A stretch of DNA of 19,631 bases from Paratractidigestivibacter sp963649365. Its GTDB lineage: Bacteria; Actinomycetota; Coriobacteriia; Coriobacteriales; Atopobiaceae. The notes under the pieces are model-generated. The model searched no databases. It worked only from the letters and a program-made list of their open reading frames with translations, and was not told the origin of the DNA. Below are positions 1 to 7,609 of this stretch, piece after piece (positions within the stretch are counted from its first letter, which is position 1; each line of letters starts with the position of its first letter). Both the position numbers and the translations under genes were made by a program. The stretch is from the NCBI GenBank assembly GCA_963649365.1, contig CAVJHQ010000037.1, positions 1-19,631 on the forward strand, in the 5' to 3' direction.

Positions 1-1
1 C

Positions 2-403
2 ACGCAGTGCGAGGCCGTCACGATGGTGGCCGTGCAGGTCATGGGCAACGACGCGGCCATCGGTTTCGCCGCGAGCCAGGGCAACTTCGAGCTCAACGTC
101 TTCATGCCGGTCATCGCGTACAACTTCCTGCAGTCCGTTGACCTGCTTGCGGACGCGATTCTATCGTTCGACGAGCGCTGCGCCTCGGGCATCAAGGCCA
201 ACCGCGCAAAGATGGGCGCCAACCTGCACAACTCGCTCATGCTGGTTACGGCGCTGAACCCCCACATTGGCTACGAGAACGCAGCGAAGGTCGCCAAGAA
301 GGCCTACGCGGAAGACACGAGCCTCCGCGACGCCTGCGTCGCCCTCGGCTTCCTTACCGCCGACGAGTTCGACGCCGTTTTCCATCCCGAGCAAATGGTA
401 TAG
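2..403 (+). CDS. fumC: Class II fumarate hydratase (fumarase C), C-terminal part
   Basis: The gene enters from the left edge, in the frame beginning at base 2, and ends at TAG 401-403; about 133 residues are present. The visible part opens with TQCEAVTM and continues with QVMGNDAAIGFAASQGNFEL, FMPVIAYNFLQS and LMLVTALNPHIGYENAAKVA. This is the conserved C-terminal half of the fumarase/aspartase superfamily, and the LNPHIGYENAAKVAKKAY stretch and the final HPEQMV fit fumarase C best. The family enzyme is a soluble homotetramer that interconverts fumarate and L-malate. The catalytic signature around GSS-x-MP-x-KxN lies upstream, outside the window. Aspartate ammonia-lyase is the main alternative and less likely from these residues. 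The stop codon abuts a 33-bp palindrome that may end its transcript. Confidence 0.88.
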   Translation, partial: TQCEAVTMVAVQVMGNDAAIGFAASQGNFELNVFMPVIAYNFLQSVDLLADAILSFDERCASGIKANRAKMGANLHNSLMLVTALNPHIGYENAAKVAKKAYAEDTSLRDACVALGFLTADEFDAVFHPEQMV

Positions 404-436
404 AACCTGCAAAAGGGACAGTCCCTTTTGCAGGTT
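404..436. repeat. 33-bp perfect palindrome, copy 1 (possible bidirectional terminator)
   Basis: The 16-base arm AACCTGCAAAAGGGAC is followed by a single A and then its exact reverse complement GTCCCTTTTGCAGGTT. It starts at the base after the fumC stop codon and lies between convergent fumC and the FKBP gene. A second, nearly complete copy is at 12554-12585. The hairpin could stop transcription from both sides, though it lacks a separate U-run. The recurrence suggests a dispersed repeat family. Confidence 0.9.
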
Positions 437-468
437 CTCGGCGTCAAGCGAAATTAGTGTTACCTCGA

Positions 469-897
469 TTACTCCTCAACCTCGAGCAGCTCGATGTTGA
501 AGTTGAGGTCCTTGCCGGCCATCTCGTGGTTCATGTCGAACGTGATGTTGCCGTCCTTGACCTCGGCCACGGTCGCCGGGAAGGGCTGGCCGGTGGGGGA
601 GGCGAGCATGACCTTGTCGCCGGCCGAGAGGTTCTCGGCGCCGGGCATCATGCTCACGGGGACGGTCTGCATGAGCTCCTCGCGGCGCTCGCCGTAGGCC
701 TCGGCGGCGGGGATGTGGACGTCGACGACCTGCCCGACCTCCATGTCCTTGACCGCGGCATCGAAGCCCTTGATCATCTGGCCGGCCATGCAGGTGAAGG
801 CCAGCGGCTCGTTGCGATCGCGGCTGGAGTCGAACTTGGTGCCGTCGTCGAGCGTGCCGACGTAGTGGACCTTGACCTTCTTGCCCTCGTTGCTCAT
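469..897 (-). CDS. FKBP-type peptidyl-prolyl cis-trans isomerase, SlyD-like
   Basis: A 142-residue soluble protein. The N-terminal VKVHYVGTLDDGTKFDSS is the first strand pair of an FKBP domain, and GQMIKGFDAAVKDMEVGQ is the conserved helix and active-site edge. After AYGERREEL comes an insert-in-flap segment (about residues 68-125), which in the SlyD group has chaperone activity. The protein ends in NFNIELLEVEE and lacks the His-rich nickel-binding tail of E. coli SlyD. Family role: isomerises X-Pro bonds and assists folding in the cytoplasm. ATG start, preceded by AAAGGAG at 5-7 nt spacing. A 7-bp hairpin (920-926 with 933-939) sits in its probable leader. It is divergent from the CydD-like gene and convergent with fumC. 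Confidence 0.9.
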   Translation of the reverse strand: MSNEGKKVKVHYVGTLDDGTKFDSSRDRNEPLAFTCMAGQMIKGFDAAVKDMEVGQVVDVHIPAAEAYGERREELMQTVPVSMMPGAENLSAGDKVMLASPTGQPFPATVAEVKDGNITFDMNHEMAGKDLNFNIELLEVEE

Positions 898-1016
898 GGG
901 TCTGCTCCTTTGGTTTCAGGTCCATCGGTTAAGATGGACGTGTTTGACCTGCTCAATTCCTGTGCCGGCGCGAGGCTTGCCCGTCGGCGCGCACATAGAT
1001 TCGGAGTATACCCGAC

Positions 1017-2801
1017 ATGATGGATAAACGCCTTCTGGCGCTGGTCCCCGGGGCTATGCGCCACGTTGTGGCCACGGTGTTGTGGCAGTGGGTTGGCCTT
1101 TTGGGCAACCTTGCGCTCGTGTGGGTCATAGCGCGGGCGCTCGCCTCGCTCGTGCTCGGCCAGACCATTCCCTCCTTTGCGCTCACGCTGCTGGCCGTGG
1201 GCATCGTTGCCCGCACGGTCGCGACGCGCTTTGCGGCCCACGAGAGCTTCGTCGCCTCCCAGGACGTCAAGCGCGCCTTGCGCCGCCGAATCTACGAGAA
1301 GCTCCTGCGCCTCGGCCCCGACTACGCGGAGCACGTCCCCACGGCCGAGGTCGTGCAGCTTTCCGTCGAGGGCTGCGAGCAGCTCGAGACCTATTTCGGC
1401 CAGTATTTGCCGCAGCTTTTTTATGCGGTGCTCGCGCCCGTCACGCTCTTCCTCGCCGTGGCGCCGGTGTGCCTGCCGGCGGCCATCGTGCTGCTCGTGT
1501 GCGTGCCGCTCATCCCCGTGACCATCGTCGCCGTCCAGAAGGTGGCCAAGCGCATCCTCGGGTCGTATTGGGACCAGTACGCCGAGCTGGGCGATTCTTT
1601 CCTCGAGAACCTGCAGGGCCTGACCACGCTCAAGATCTACCAGGCCGATGAGGCTCGCCACCGCGCCATGAACCGTGAGGCCGAGCGCTTTCGCGTGGTC
1701 ACGATGAAGGTCCTCACCATGCAGCTGAACTCCATCATCGTTATGGACATCGTTGCCTTGGGCGGGGCGGTCGCGGGCATCGCGGTCGCGCTCGCGTTTG
1801 CCGCCTCGGGCGCGATCGACCTCTTCGCCGCGCTCTTCATCGTGCTGGTGTCGGCGGACTTCTTCCTGCCTATGCGTCAGCTGGGGAGTTACTTCCACGT
1901 GGCCATGAACGGAATCGCCGCGAGCGAGAAGATCTTCCGCCTGCTTGAGCTGCCCGAGCCGGCGGCGCGCCCGCTGCGCACGGAGCGCGGCGACCACTTT
2001 GCGATGAGCCGCGTGACCTTCGGCTACGAAGAAGGGCGCGCGGTGCTCCGCAACGTCTCGCTCGACGTGCCGTCGGTCGGCCTCACGGCCATCGTCGGCG
2101 AGTCGGGCAGCGGCAAGTCCACCATCGCGGCGCTTCTTTCCGGCCGCTACGACGGATATACGGGCAGCGTGTTCCTGGGCGGTAAGCAGGTGCGCGACAT
2201 CGACCGCGCCGCTCTTGCGCGGTATGTGACCGTGGTCGGCCTCGGCTCGCGGCTCTTTGCGGGCACGGTTCGCGAGAACCTGCAGATGGCTGCCCCCGAG
2301 GCGACCGACGAGGAGCTCATGGAGGCCCTCGAGTTCGCCCGCATCGCCGACTTCCTGCGCGAGCAGGACGGGCTCGACACGCGCCTTGAGCAGAACGGCG
2401 AGAACCTGAGCGGCGGTCAGCGCCAGCGCCTGGCCCTTGCGCGCGCCATCTGCGCGAACAGCCCGGTCTACATCTTCGACGAGGCGACGAGCAATATCGA
2501 CATGGAGTCCGAGGAGGACGTCATGGCCGCGGTGCGCGAGCTCGCGCGATACAAGGCGGTCGTCGTGATTTCCCATCGCCTGGCAAACACCGTTGCCGCG
2601 CGGCGCATCTATGTGCTCGACGGCGGGCGCGTGGCCGGCTCGGGCACGCATGAGGAGCTGTTGAGTTCCTGCGAGGCGTATCGACGCCTGTGGGCGACGC
2701 AATCCGAGCTCGAATCCTTTGCGGGCAAGACGGGCGCGGGCGAGGCGTCCTCGGCCTCGCCTGATTCCGCCGAAGAGAGCGAGGTGGTCGACGATGACTA
2801 A
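1017..2801 (+). CDS. cydD: ABC exporter, fused permease and ATPase, CydD-like
   Basis: A 594-residue half-transporter. Residues 1 to about 320 form a six-helix transmembrane domain, with the CydD-typical TLKIYQADEARHRAM coupling region near residues 200-215. The ATPase domain follows, with Walker A GESGSGKST at about 361-369, signature LSGGQ at 464-468 and Walker B VYIFDE ending at 488-489, followed by the switch histidine in ISHRLAN. The acidic Ser/Glu-rich tail (about 570-594) is unremarkable. CydDC of E. coli exports cysteine and glutathione to the periplasm and is needed for cytochrome bd assembly. Whether this pair does the same is inference, since no cydAB is nearby. ATG-ATG start after a GGAG. 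The stop overlaps the next gene by 8 nt, implying translational coupling and a heterodimer. Confidence 0.75.
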   Translation: MMDKRLLALVPGAMRHVVATVLWQWVGLLGNLALVWVIARALASLVLGQTIPSFALTLLAVGIVARTVATRFAAHESFVASQDVKRALRRRIYEKLLRLGPDYAEHVPTAEVVQLSVEGCEQLETYFGQYLPQLFYAVLAPVTLFLAVAPVCLPAAIVLLVCVPLIPVTIVAVQKVAKRILGSYWDQYAELGDSFLENLQGLTTLKIYQADEARHRAMNREAERFRVVTMKVLTMQLNSIIVMDIVALGGAVAGIAVALAFAASGAIDLFAALFIVLVSADFFLPMRQLGSYFHVAMNGIAASEKIFRLLELPEPAARPLRTERGDHFAMSRVTFGYEEGRAVLRNVSLDVPSVGLTAIVGESGSGKSTIAALLSGRYDGYTGSVFLGGKQVRDIDRAALARYVTVVGLGSRLFAGTVRENLQMAAPEATDEELMEALEFARIADFLREQDGLDTRLEQNGENLSGGQRQRLALARAICANSPVYIFDEATSNIDMESEEDVMAAVRELARYKAVVVISHRLANTVAARRIYVLDGGRVAGSGTHEELLSSCEAYRRLWATQSELESFAGKTGAGEASSASPDSAEESEVVDDD

Positions 2802-4470
2802 CCAGGTGAAGCGAAGCAACGTGCGTGTGATGTGGCGGATGCTCGGGCTCGCCCGGCCCCTTGCGGGCTGGATGGTCATCGCCGTCGCATGCGGCGTCGC
2901 GGGGTTCTGCTGCGCCACGGGCGTGCCCGTCCTGGCGGCCGAGGCGGCGCTTGCCGTGTGCGGGCAGGGGTCCCTCGCCTGGGCGCTGCCGACGTTCGTG
3001 GCGGTCCTCGCGCTTCTTGCCGTGGCCCGCGGCGTCCTCCACTTTATCGAGCAGCGCTGCAACCACTACATCGCGTTCCGCCTGCTCGCGCACATCCGCG
3101 ACCTCGTCTTCGGCGCGCTGCGGCGTCTTGCCCCGGCGAAGCTCGCGGGCGCCGACCGCGGCGCGCTCGTCTCGACCGTCACCGCGGATGTCGAGCTTCT
3201 CGAGGTGTTCTACGCGCATACCATCAGCCCGGTGTGCATCGCTGTTTTGATGGCGATCGTCATGGCGCTCTTCCTGGGCGGGATTCACCCCGCCCTCGCC
3301 GCGCTCGCGCTGTTCGCGTACGCGCTCACGGGGGTCGCGGTCCCCGTCCTGGTTTCCCGCGCGTCCGGCGAGAACGGCCGGGAGTCCCGCGACCGGGCCG
3401 CGGCCCTTTCCGGTTTCGTCCTCGACAGCCTGCGGGGCCTTTCCGAGGTGCTCCAGTTCGGGGCGGGCGCGGCTCGCCTTGCCGACCTTGATCGCCGGAG
3501 CGACGAGCTCGTGGGCACCCAGCGCCGTCTCCGCGGGGTCGCGGCCCAGGGCCAGGCGGGCACGACGGGTGCCATCATGGTGCTCTCGTGCGCCCAGATG
3601 CTCCTTGCCATCAACCTTGCGACCAGCGGGGCCGTCTCTGGCGAAGGGGCGGTTCTCGCCACGGTGGCCACGTTCAGCTCGTTCGGCCCCTTCGTCGCGC
3701 TCGCCAACCTCGGCTCGACGCTGCAGGGGACTCTCGCGGCGGGCAACCGCGTGCTCGACATTCTCGACGAACAGCCGCAGGTTGAGGAGATTTCCGACGA
3801 GGCCGGCGACGCGCCTGAGTTTACCGGGGCTTCCGCCGAGGGCGTCGGCTTCTCTTACCAGGAGGAGCGCATCCTGGACGACGTCAACGTGGCCGTTGAG
3901 CCGGGGCAGATAGTCGGCATCCAAGGCCGTTCCGGCTCGGGCAAGTCGACGCTCTGCCGGCTCTTCATGCGTTTCTGGGATGTGGACGAGGGCCGCGTGG
4001 CCATCGGCGGCCAGGACGTCCGCGAGGTGGCGACGAGCGCCCTGCGCGATGCCGAGGCGTTCGTCGAGCAGGACACCTATCTGTTCCACGACAGCATCCG
4101 CTACAACCTGCTTATCGCGAAGCCCGACGCCACTGACGAGGAGCTCGAGGCCGCTTGCCGCGCCGCGAGCATCCACGACTTCATCATGGGCCTTCCCGAC
4201 GGCTACGACACGATGGTGGGCGAGCTCGGCGACACGCTCTCCGGCGGCGAGCGGCAGCGCCTCGGGCTCGCGCGCGCGTTCCTGCACGAGTCGCCGCTGC
4301 TGCTTCTGGATGAGCCGACGAGCAATCTCGACGCGCTGAACGAGGCCCAGGTCCTGAAGTCGCTCGACGCGCAGCGTGGTCGGCGCGCGGTCCTGCTGGT
4401 CAGCCACCGGCCGTCCACGATGGCCGTCGCGGACAAGGTGTACTCGATGGATTCGGGCCGCGTGAGCTAG
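2794..4470 (+). CDS. cydC: ABC exporter, fused permease and ATPase, CydC-like
   Basis: A 558-residue partner half-transporter. The ATG at 2794 lies inside the last codons of the upstream gene (8-nt overlap) and is preferred to in-frame codons up to 75 nt upstream, which would add residues unlike the family. The membrane domain spans about residues 20-310. Walker A GRSGSGKST is at about 378-386, LSGGE at 482-486 and Walker B LLLLDE ending at 506-507, followed by SNLDALNE and a switch histidine in SHRP. Both ATP sites of the pair look intact, unlike many heterodimeric exporters that carry one degenerate site. The substrate cannot be read from sequence; thiols are the family precedent. Lipid or peptide export by a generic heterodimeric exporter is the alternative. 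Confidence 0.72.
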   Translation: MTNQVKRSNVRVMWRMLGLARPLAGWMVIAVACGVAGFCCATGVPVLAAEAALAVCGQGSLAWALPTFVAVLALLAVARGVLHFIEQRCNHYIAFRLLAHIRDLVFGALRRLAPAKLAGADRGALVSTVTADVELLEVFYAHTISPVCIAVLMAIVMALFLGGIHPALAALALFAYALTGVAVPVLVSRASGENGRESRDRAAALSGFVLDSLRGLSEVLQFGAGAARLADLDRRSDELVGTQRRLRGVAAQGQAGTTGAIMVLSCAQMLLAINLATSGAVSGEGAVLATVATFSSFGPFVALANLGSTLQGTLAAGNRVLDILDEQPQVEEISDEAGDAPEFTGASAEGVGFSYQEERILDDVNVAVEPGQIVGIQGRSGSGKSTLCRLFMRFWDVDEGRVAIGGQDVREVATSALRDAEAFVEQDTYLFHDSIRYNLLIAKPDATDEELEAACRAASIHDFIMGLPDGYDTMVGELGDTLSGGERQRLGLARAFLHESPLLLLDEPTSNLDALNEAQVLKSLDAQRGRRAVLLVSHRPSTMAVADKVYSMDSGRVS

Positions 4471-4498
4471 TCGCGGCGATGATTACCGAAAGAATGGG

Positions 4499-4870
4499 AT
4501 GCGGACTATGCGGAAGCCACTGACGCCTGATCAGGTCGAGGGCAAGCGCGAGCGCGAGCGGGCCGTCGTCACGCAGATGATCGGCGTGTATTGCCGCGGC
4601 AACCACGGCTCGGCTCGCGGGCAGCTCTGCGACGAGTGCTCCGCGCTTGCCGAGTACGCCTCGGCGCGCATCGGGCGATGTCCGTTCATGGCCACGAAAA
4701 CGTTCTGTTCGCAGTGCAGGGTACACTGTTATGCACCGGCGCAGCGACAGGCCATCAAGGACGTCATGCGTTACGCCGGCCCCAGGATGCTCCTGCATCA
4801 CCCGATTATGACGGTGCGACACGGCCTCGATACCCTGGCCGCCAAGCGCCGCAAGCCTGAGGAGGCATAG
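4499..4870 (+). CDS. Nitrous-oxide-stimulated promoter family protein (YgbA-like)
   Basis: A small basic, cysteine-rich soluble protein of 120-123 residues. The start may be ATG 4499 or the in-frame ATG 4508, which has GGGAT 7 nt before it. Counted from ATG 4508, cysteines lie at 29, 41, 44, 58, 67, 70 and 74, in the pattern C..LCDEC..RCPF..FCSQC..HCY, followed by IKDVMRYAGPRMLLHHP. I recognise this from the YgbA/NOSP family, which in E. coli is controlled by the nitric-oxide sensor NsrR. The clustered cysteines suggest a metal or Fe-S site, which is inference. It lies 28 nt after the CydC-like gene and 1 nt before murI, so all are probably co-transcribed. Confidence 0.75.
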   Translation: MRTMRKPLTPDQVEGKRERERAVVTQMIGVYCRGNHGSARGQLCDECSALAEYASARIGRCPFMATKTFCSQCRVHCYAPAQRQAIKDVMRYAGPRMLLHHPIMTVRHGLDTLAAKRRKPEEA

Positions 4871-4871
4871 C

Positions 4872-5651
4872 GTGTCTGCGGATCCGAACAGCTTTATCGG
4901 CGTCTTCGACTCGGGCGTCGGCGGCATCAGCGTGCTCAAGTCTCTGGTGGCGGAGCTCCCCAACGAGAACTTCCGTTACTTCGGCGATTCGGCGAACGCC
5001 CCGTACGGCGAGAAGACCGAGGAAGAGGTGGCCGCTCTCTCGCATGCCATCGTCGAGAGGTTTATCGCCGACGGCGCGAAGGCAATCGTCATCGCTTGCA
5101 ATACCGCGACCTCGGCAGCGGCTCCGTCTTTGCGCTCTGCCTATCCTGAGCTGCCCATTATCGGCATCGAGCCGGCGCTCAAGCCTGCGACCGAGGCGCC
5201 TGACCACGGGCGAATTCTTGTGATGGCCACCGACATCACGCTGCGCCTGGACAAATACCACGAGCTCGCCGAGACCTATGGCCGCGATTGCGAGGTCATC
5301 TCGGTCCCGTGCCCCGGACTCGCGGGCCGCATCGAGCACGGGCACCTGGATGAGTCCGACCTCGTCGAGATGATCCGCAGCTACGTGGGCTCGTTTGCCG
5401 GGACGGTTGGTTCGGTGGTGCTCGGGTGCACGCATTACCCGTTCGTCCGCCGCCAGATCACCGAGGTGCTCGGCGCCGACGTTAAGTTCTATGACGGGGG
5501 AGCGGGGACGGCACGGCAGCTGCGCAACCGCCTGGGCCATAAGGGCCTGCTCGCCCCTGCCGACCATGCGGGTGAGGTCTGCTTCGCCTCGAGCAAGGAT
5601 ACCCCTGGGGAAATCGCGCTTTACCGGGAGTTTTTCGCACGGGAGCTCTAG
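4872..5651 (+). CDS. murI: Glutamate racemase
   Basis: 259 residues, the usual length for MurI. It interconverts L- and D-glutamate, supplying D-Glu for the peptidoglycan stem peptide in the cytoplasm. Visible hallmarks: FDSGVGG with catalytic-base Asp13 and Ser14, the substrate-pocket GDSANAPYGEK, the first catalytic cysteine in ACNTATSAA (Cys76), and the second in LGCTHYPF. GTG start at 4872, supported by GAGGAGG 6 nt upstream within the end of the ygbA-like gene. It is the last gene of the plus-strand run and is followed by a large inverted repeat with an inner terminator-like hairpin. Confidence 0.95.
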   Translation: MSADPNSFIGVFDSGVGGISVLKSLVAELPNENFRYFGDSANAPYGEKTEEEVAALSHAIVERFIADGAKAIVIACNTATSAAAPSLRSAYPELPIIGIEPALKPATEAPDHGRILVMATDITLRLDKYHELAETYGRDCEVISVPCPGLAGRIEHGHLDESDLVEMIRSYVGSFAGTVGSVVLGCTHYPFVRRQITEVLGADVKFYDGGAGTARQLRNRLGHKGLLAPADHAGEVCFASSKDTPGEIALYREFFAREL

Positions 5652-5666
5652 TAATCCGACCAAGCT

Positions 5667-5818
5667 TGCGCGAAAACCGAACTTTACGGTCGTTTTTTGT
5701 GTAACCAGCAAGTAGTAAGCCGACCTGCGGCGTTAAAACCGCAGGTCGGCTTTGTGTTGGCTTTGCTTGATACTTTGCCCAGACGCGAAAAACGACCGTA
5801 AAGTTCGGTTTTCGCGCA
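5667..5818. repeat. Large nested inverted repeat (element A)
   Basis: The 31-bp arm 5667-5697 is perfectly reverse-complementary to 5788-5818. Between them are 90 bp with a second, 14-bp hairpin (5717-5752). The element sits between convergent murI and the degV gene and contains no ORF. Its right part has TTTGCCCAGA, then a 2-nt gap, then CGAAAAAC (5774-5793). The same two blocks occur in element B (17804-17926) on the opposite strand with a 3-nt gap, which suggests a dispersed non-coding element family. Confidence 0.85.
5717..5752. terminator. Terminator-like hairpin after murI
   Basis: The stem AAGCCGACCTGCGG pairs with CCGCAGGTCGGCTT around the 8-nt loop CGTTAAAA. The stem is strong (14 bp) and ends in TTT on the plus strand, but a long U-run is missing. 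Being between convergent murI and degV, it could act in both directions. The surrounding outer arms would form a still larger cruciform or RNA hairpin. Confidence 0.6.
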
Positions 5819-5841
5819 GGCGTTCGAAGGGCTCGGGTAAA

Positions 5842-6726
5842 TTATGCCCTCGGCTTGCCCCAGAAGAAGAGCGCGACGGTGCCGGGACCGGTGTGGCAGC
5901 CGATGGTGGCGCCGATGTCGCTGATACGAACCTTGCCGCTCATGTGCTTGAACGTGGCCTCGATCTGGTCGGCTACCGCGCGCGCGTCCTCAAGGCACTC
6001 GGAGTGAGAGATGAAGACCTTGCCGGAGTAGTCGAGCCCGCCCTCGGCAAGCTCTTCCATAAGCTGGAGATCGCGCTTGACCGCGCGCTGCTTGGTGCGG
6101 ATTTTCTCCTTGACCGCGAGCGAGCCGTCGGGCTCCACGTCCATGATCGGGCAGATCTTAAGCAGGCCGCCCATGATGCCGGCCGCCTTGGAGATGCGTC
6201 CTCCGCGAATAAAGAACGTCAGGTCGGTGGAGAAGAACCAGTGGTTCAGCTCGAGCTTGTGCGCCTCGCCCCAAGCCGCGACTTCGTCGATGCCGAGTCC
6301 CTCGTCGCGCAGGTCGGCGAGCTGATCGACGAACATGCCGTAGCCCGCGCTTGCGCAGAGCGAGTCGACGATCACCAGCTTGCGGTCAGGATACTTCTCG
6401 GCAAGGATGCCTTGAGCTGCGACAGCGGAGTTGTAGGTGCCGGAAATGCCGCTCGAGAGGGTGACGTGCAGGACGTCGAGGCCCTGGGAGAGGAACTTCT
6501 CGAAGTGGCTCACGTAGTCGCCGGTGCTGACCTGAGAGGTCTTGGCGTCGGCGCCGCCGAGCATCTTCGCGTAGAGCTGGGCAGGGGTGTTGGTCTGGCC
6601 GAAGTCGTCCTTGCAGGGGACGCCGTCGAGCATGTAGTTGAAATAGACGTACTCAATATCGCGGCTCTCGAGCGACTCGCGCGAGATGTCGACGGTAGAG
6701 CAGCAGCTAAGAACGTAGCCGGGCAC
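5842..6726 (-). CDS. DegV family protein (fatty-acid binding)
   Basis: 294 residues, the usual length for DegV proteins. The family binds a single fatty acid between two domains; several members act as FakB subunits that present exogenous fatty acids to the kinase FakA. Seen here: the N-terminal CSTVDIS segment (family TDS-type loop), KTSQVSTGDY (family TSQPS-type loop), VTLSSGISGTYNSA, the FFIRGGRISKAAG motif with the usual RGGR, and the C-terminal IGATIGCHTGPGTVALFF. GTG start with AAAGGAG 5 nt upstream. No fakA lies in the window, so the fatty-acid kinase role is only family knowledge. It stands 111 nt downstream of pspA on the same strand and is probably its own unit. Confidence 0.92.
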   Translation of the reverse strand: MPGYVLSCCSTVDISRESLESRDIEYVYFNYMLDGVPCKDDFGQTNTPAQLYAKMLGGADAKTSQVSTGDYVSHFEKFLSQGLDVLHVTLSSGISGTYNSAVAAQGILAEKYPDRKLVIVDSLCASAGYGMFVDQLADLRDEGLGIDEVAAWGEAHKLELNHWFFSTDLTFFIRGGRISKAAGIMGGLLKICPIMDVEPDGSLAVKEKIRTKQRAVKRDLQLMEELAEGGLDYSGKVFISHSECLEDARAVADQIEATFKHMSGKVRISDIGATIGCHTGPGTVALFFWGKPRA

Positions 6727-6837
6727 GTTGGCTCCTTTCGGAAGGTTTCCTAAGAAGCATAACGTACCCGGCTGCGTGTTCGTGCCGTTATTCAGCCTCG
6801 GGGTTGTGCCTAAGCGGCAGCGACCGACGCCCGGAGC

Positions 6838-7518
6838 CTAGAGCCCCATCTCGGCCTTGAGCTTGGCGAGCTCGTCGTCGACCGCGCTGGAGTCGGCGGC
6901 GCCGGCGTACTTGGCCTCGAGGGACTCGACGTCGTCGGCCGGCTTGGCGTTGAGCTCGGCCATGGACTCGGCGGTGTCGAGCTGCTTGTTGACCTTGGCC
7001 TCCATGCGGTTGAAGGCGTCGATGGCGCCGGCGGCCTTATCGGAGCCGGAGGTCATCTGGTTGACCATGGTCTGGGTCTTGGCCACGGCGCTCTTGGCCT
7101 TGATGGACTCGCGGCGGGCCTTGAGCTGCTCGATGTCGCTCACGAGCTTGTCGTGCATCTGGCGCATCTTGTCGGCGTTGGCCTTCGCGGCGTCGGCGGC
7201 CTTCTGGAGCTCGGCGCCGTTGGCCTCGAGCTGCTGCTTCTTTGCGAGGAAGGTGCGGGCGTCGCCCTCGTTGCCGGCCGAGAGGGCCTTCTTGGCGAGG
7301 TTCTCCATGCGCTCGACCTCGGCGTTGTTCTCGTCGACGAGGCGCTGGCAGCGCTTCTCCTCGGCCATGACCCCGGCGGTCTCCTCCTTGACCTTGGCCA
7401 GGTTGTCGCCCAGGTCGATGAGGTACTGGTCGACCATCTTGGCGGGGTCCTCCGCCTTGTCGAGAAGGTCGTTGATGTTGGCCTTGATGATGGTGGTGAA
7501 GCGGTCGAGGATGCTCAT
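6838..7518 (-). CDS. pspA: PspA/IM30 family membrane-stress protein
   Basis: 226 residues, almost entirely helical and charged. It opens with MSILDRFTTIIKANINDLLD, the amphipathic membrane-binding helix typical of PspA/Vipp1, followed by EDPAKMVDQYLIDL and long heptad-rich coiled coils to about residue 180. The tail ends ELAKLKAEMGL, a weakly conserved C-terminal element. Family role: ESCRT-III-like polymer that binds stressed inner membrane and limits proton leakage. ATG start with AAAGGAA upstream. It lies 91 nt after the Gly-rich TPM-like gene on the same strand, a pairing that fits known PspA and YgcG/TPM-type neighbourhoods, so joint work on envelope stress is likely. No pspF or pspC is present. 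Confidence 0.93.
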   Translation of the reverse strand: MSILDRFTTIIKANINDLLDKAEDPAKMVDQYLIDLGDNLAKVKEETAGVMAEEKRCQRLVDENNAEVERMENLAKKALSAGNEGDARTFLAKKQQLEANGAELQKAADAAKANADKMRQMHDKLVSDIEQLKARRESIKAKSAVAKTQTMVNQMTSGSDKAAGAIDAFNRMEAKVNKQLDTAESMAELNAKPADDVESLEAKYAGAADSSAVDDELAKLKAEMGL

Positions 7519-7609
7519 GTTCGTTCCTTTCGTTGAACGGAAGTGCTGATATGGGTGCCCGTGCCCCGGGTTGGCAGGCGCGGGTTGGTTCCGTAGCGGG
7601 CTTGCGCCC

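Noticed and set aside
469..540. Nickel-binding tail on the SlyD-like protein that could join the nickel theme
   Set aside because: The protein ends in NFNIELLEVEE with no His/Cys-rich tail, and it is far from the lar genes.
894..3062. 722-codon open frame on the minus strand opposite the CydD-like gene
   Set aside because: It is low-complexity Arg/Ala/His-rich, has no recognisable motif and lies antisense to a clear ABC exporter; long shadow frames are expected at this GC content.
2521..4407. 628-codon minus-strand frame opposite the CydC-like gene
   Set aside because: Same reasons: antisense, compositionally biased, no family motif or ribosome site.
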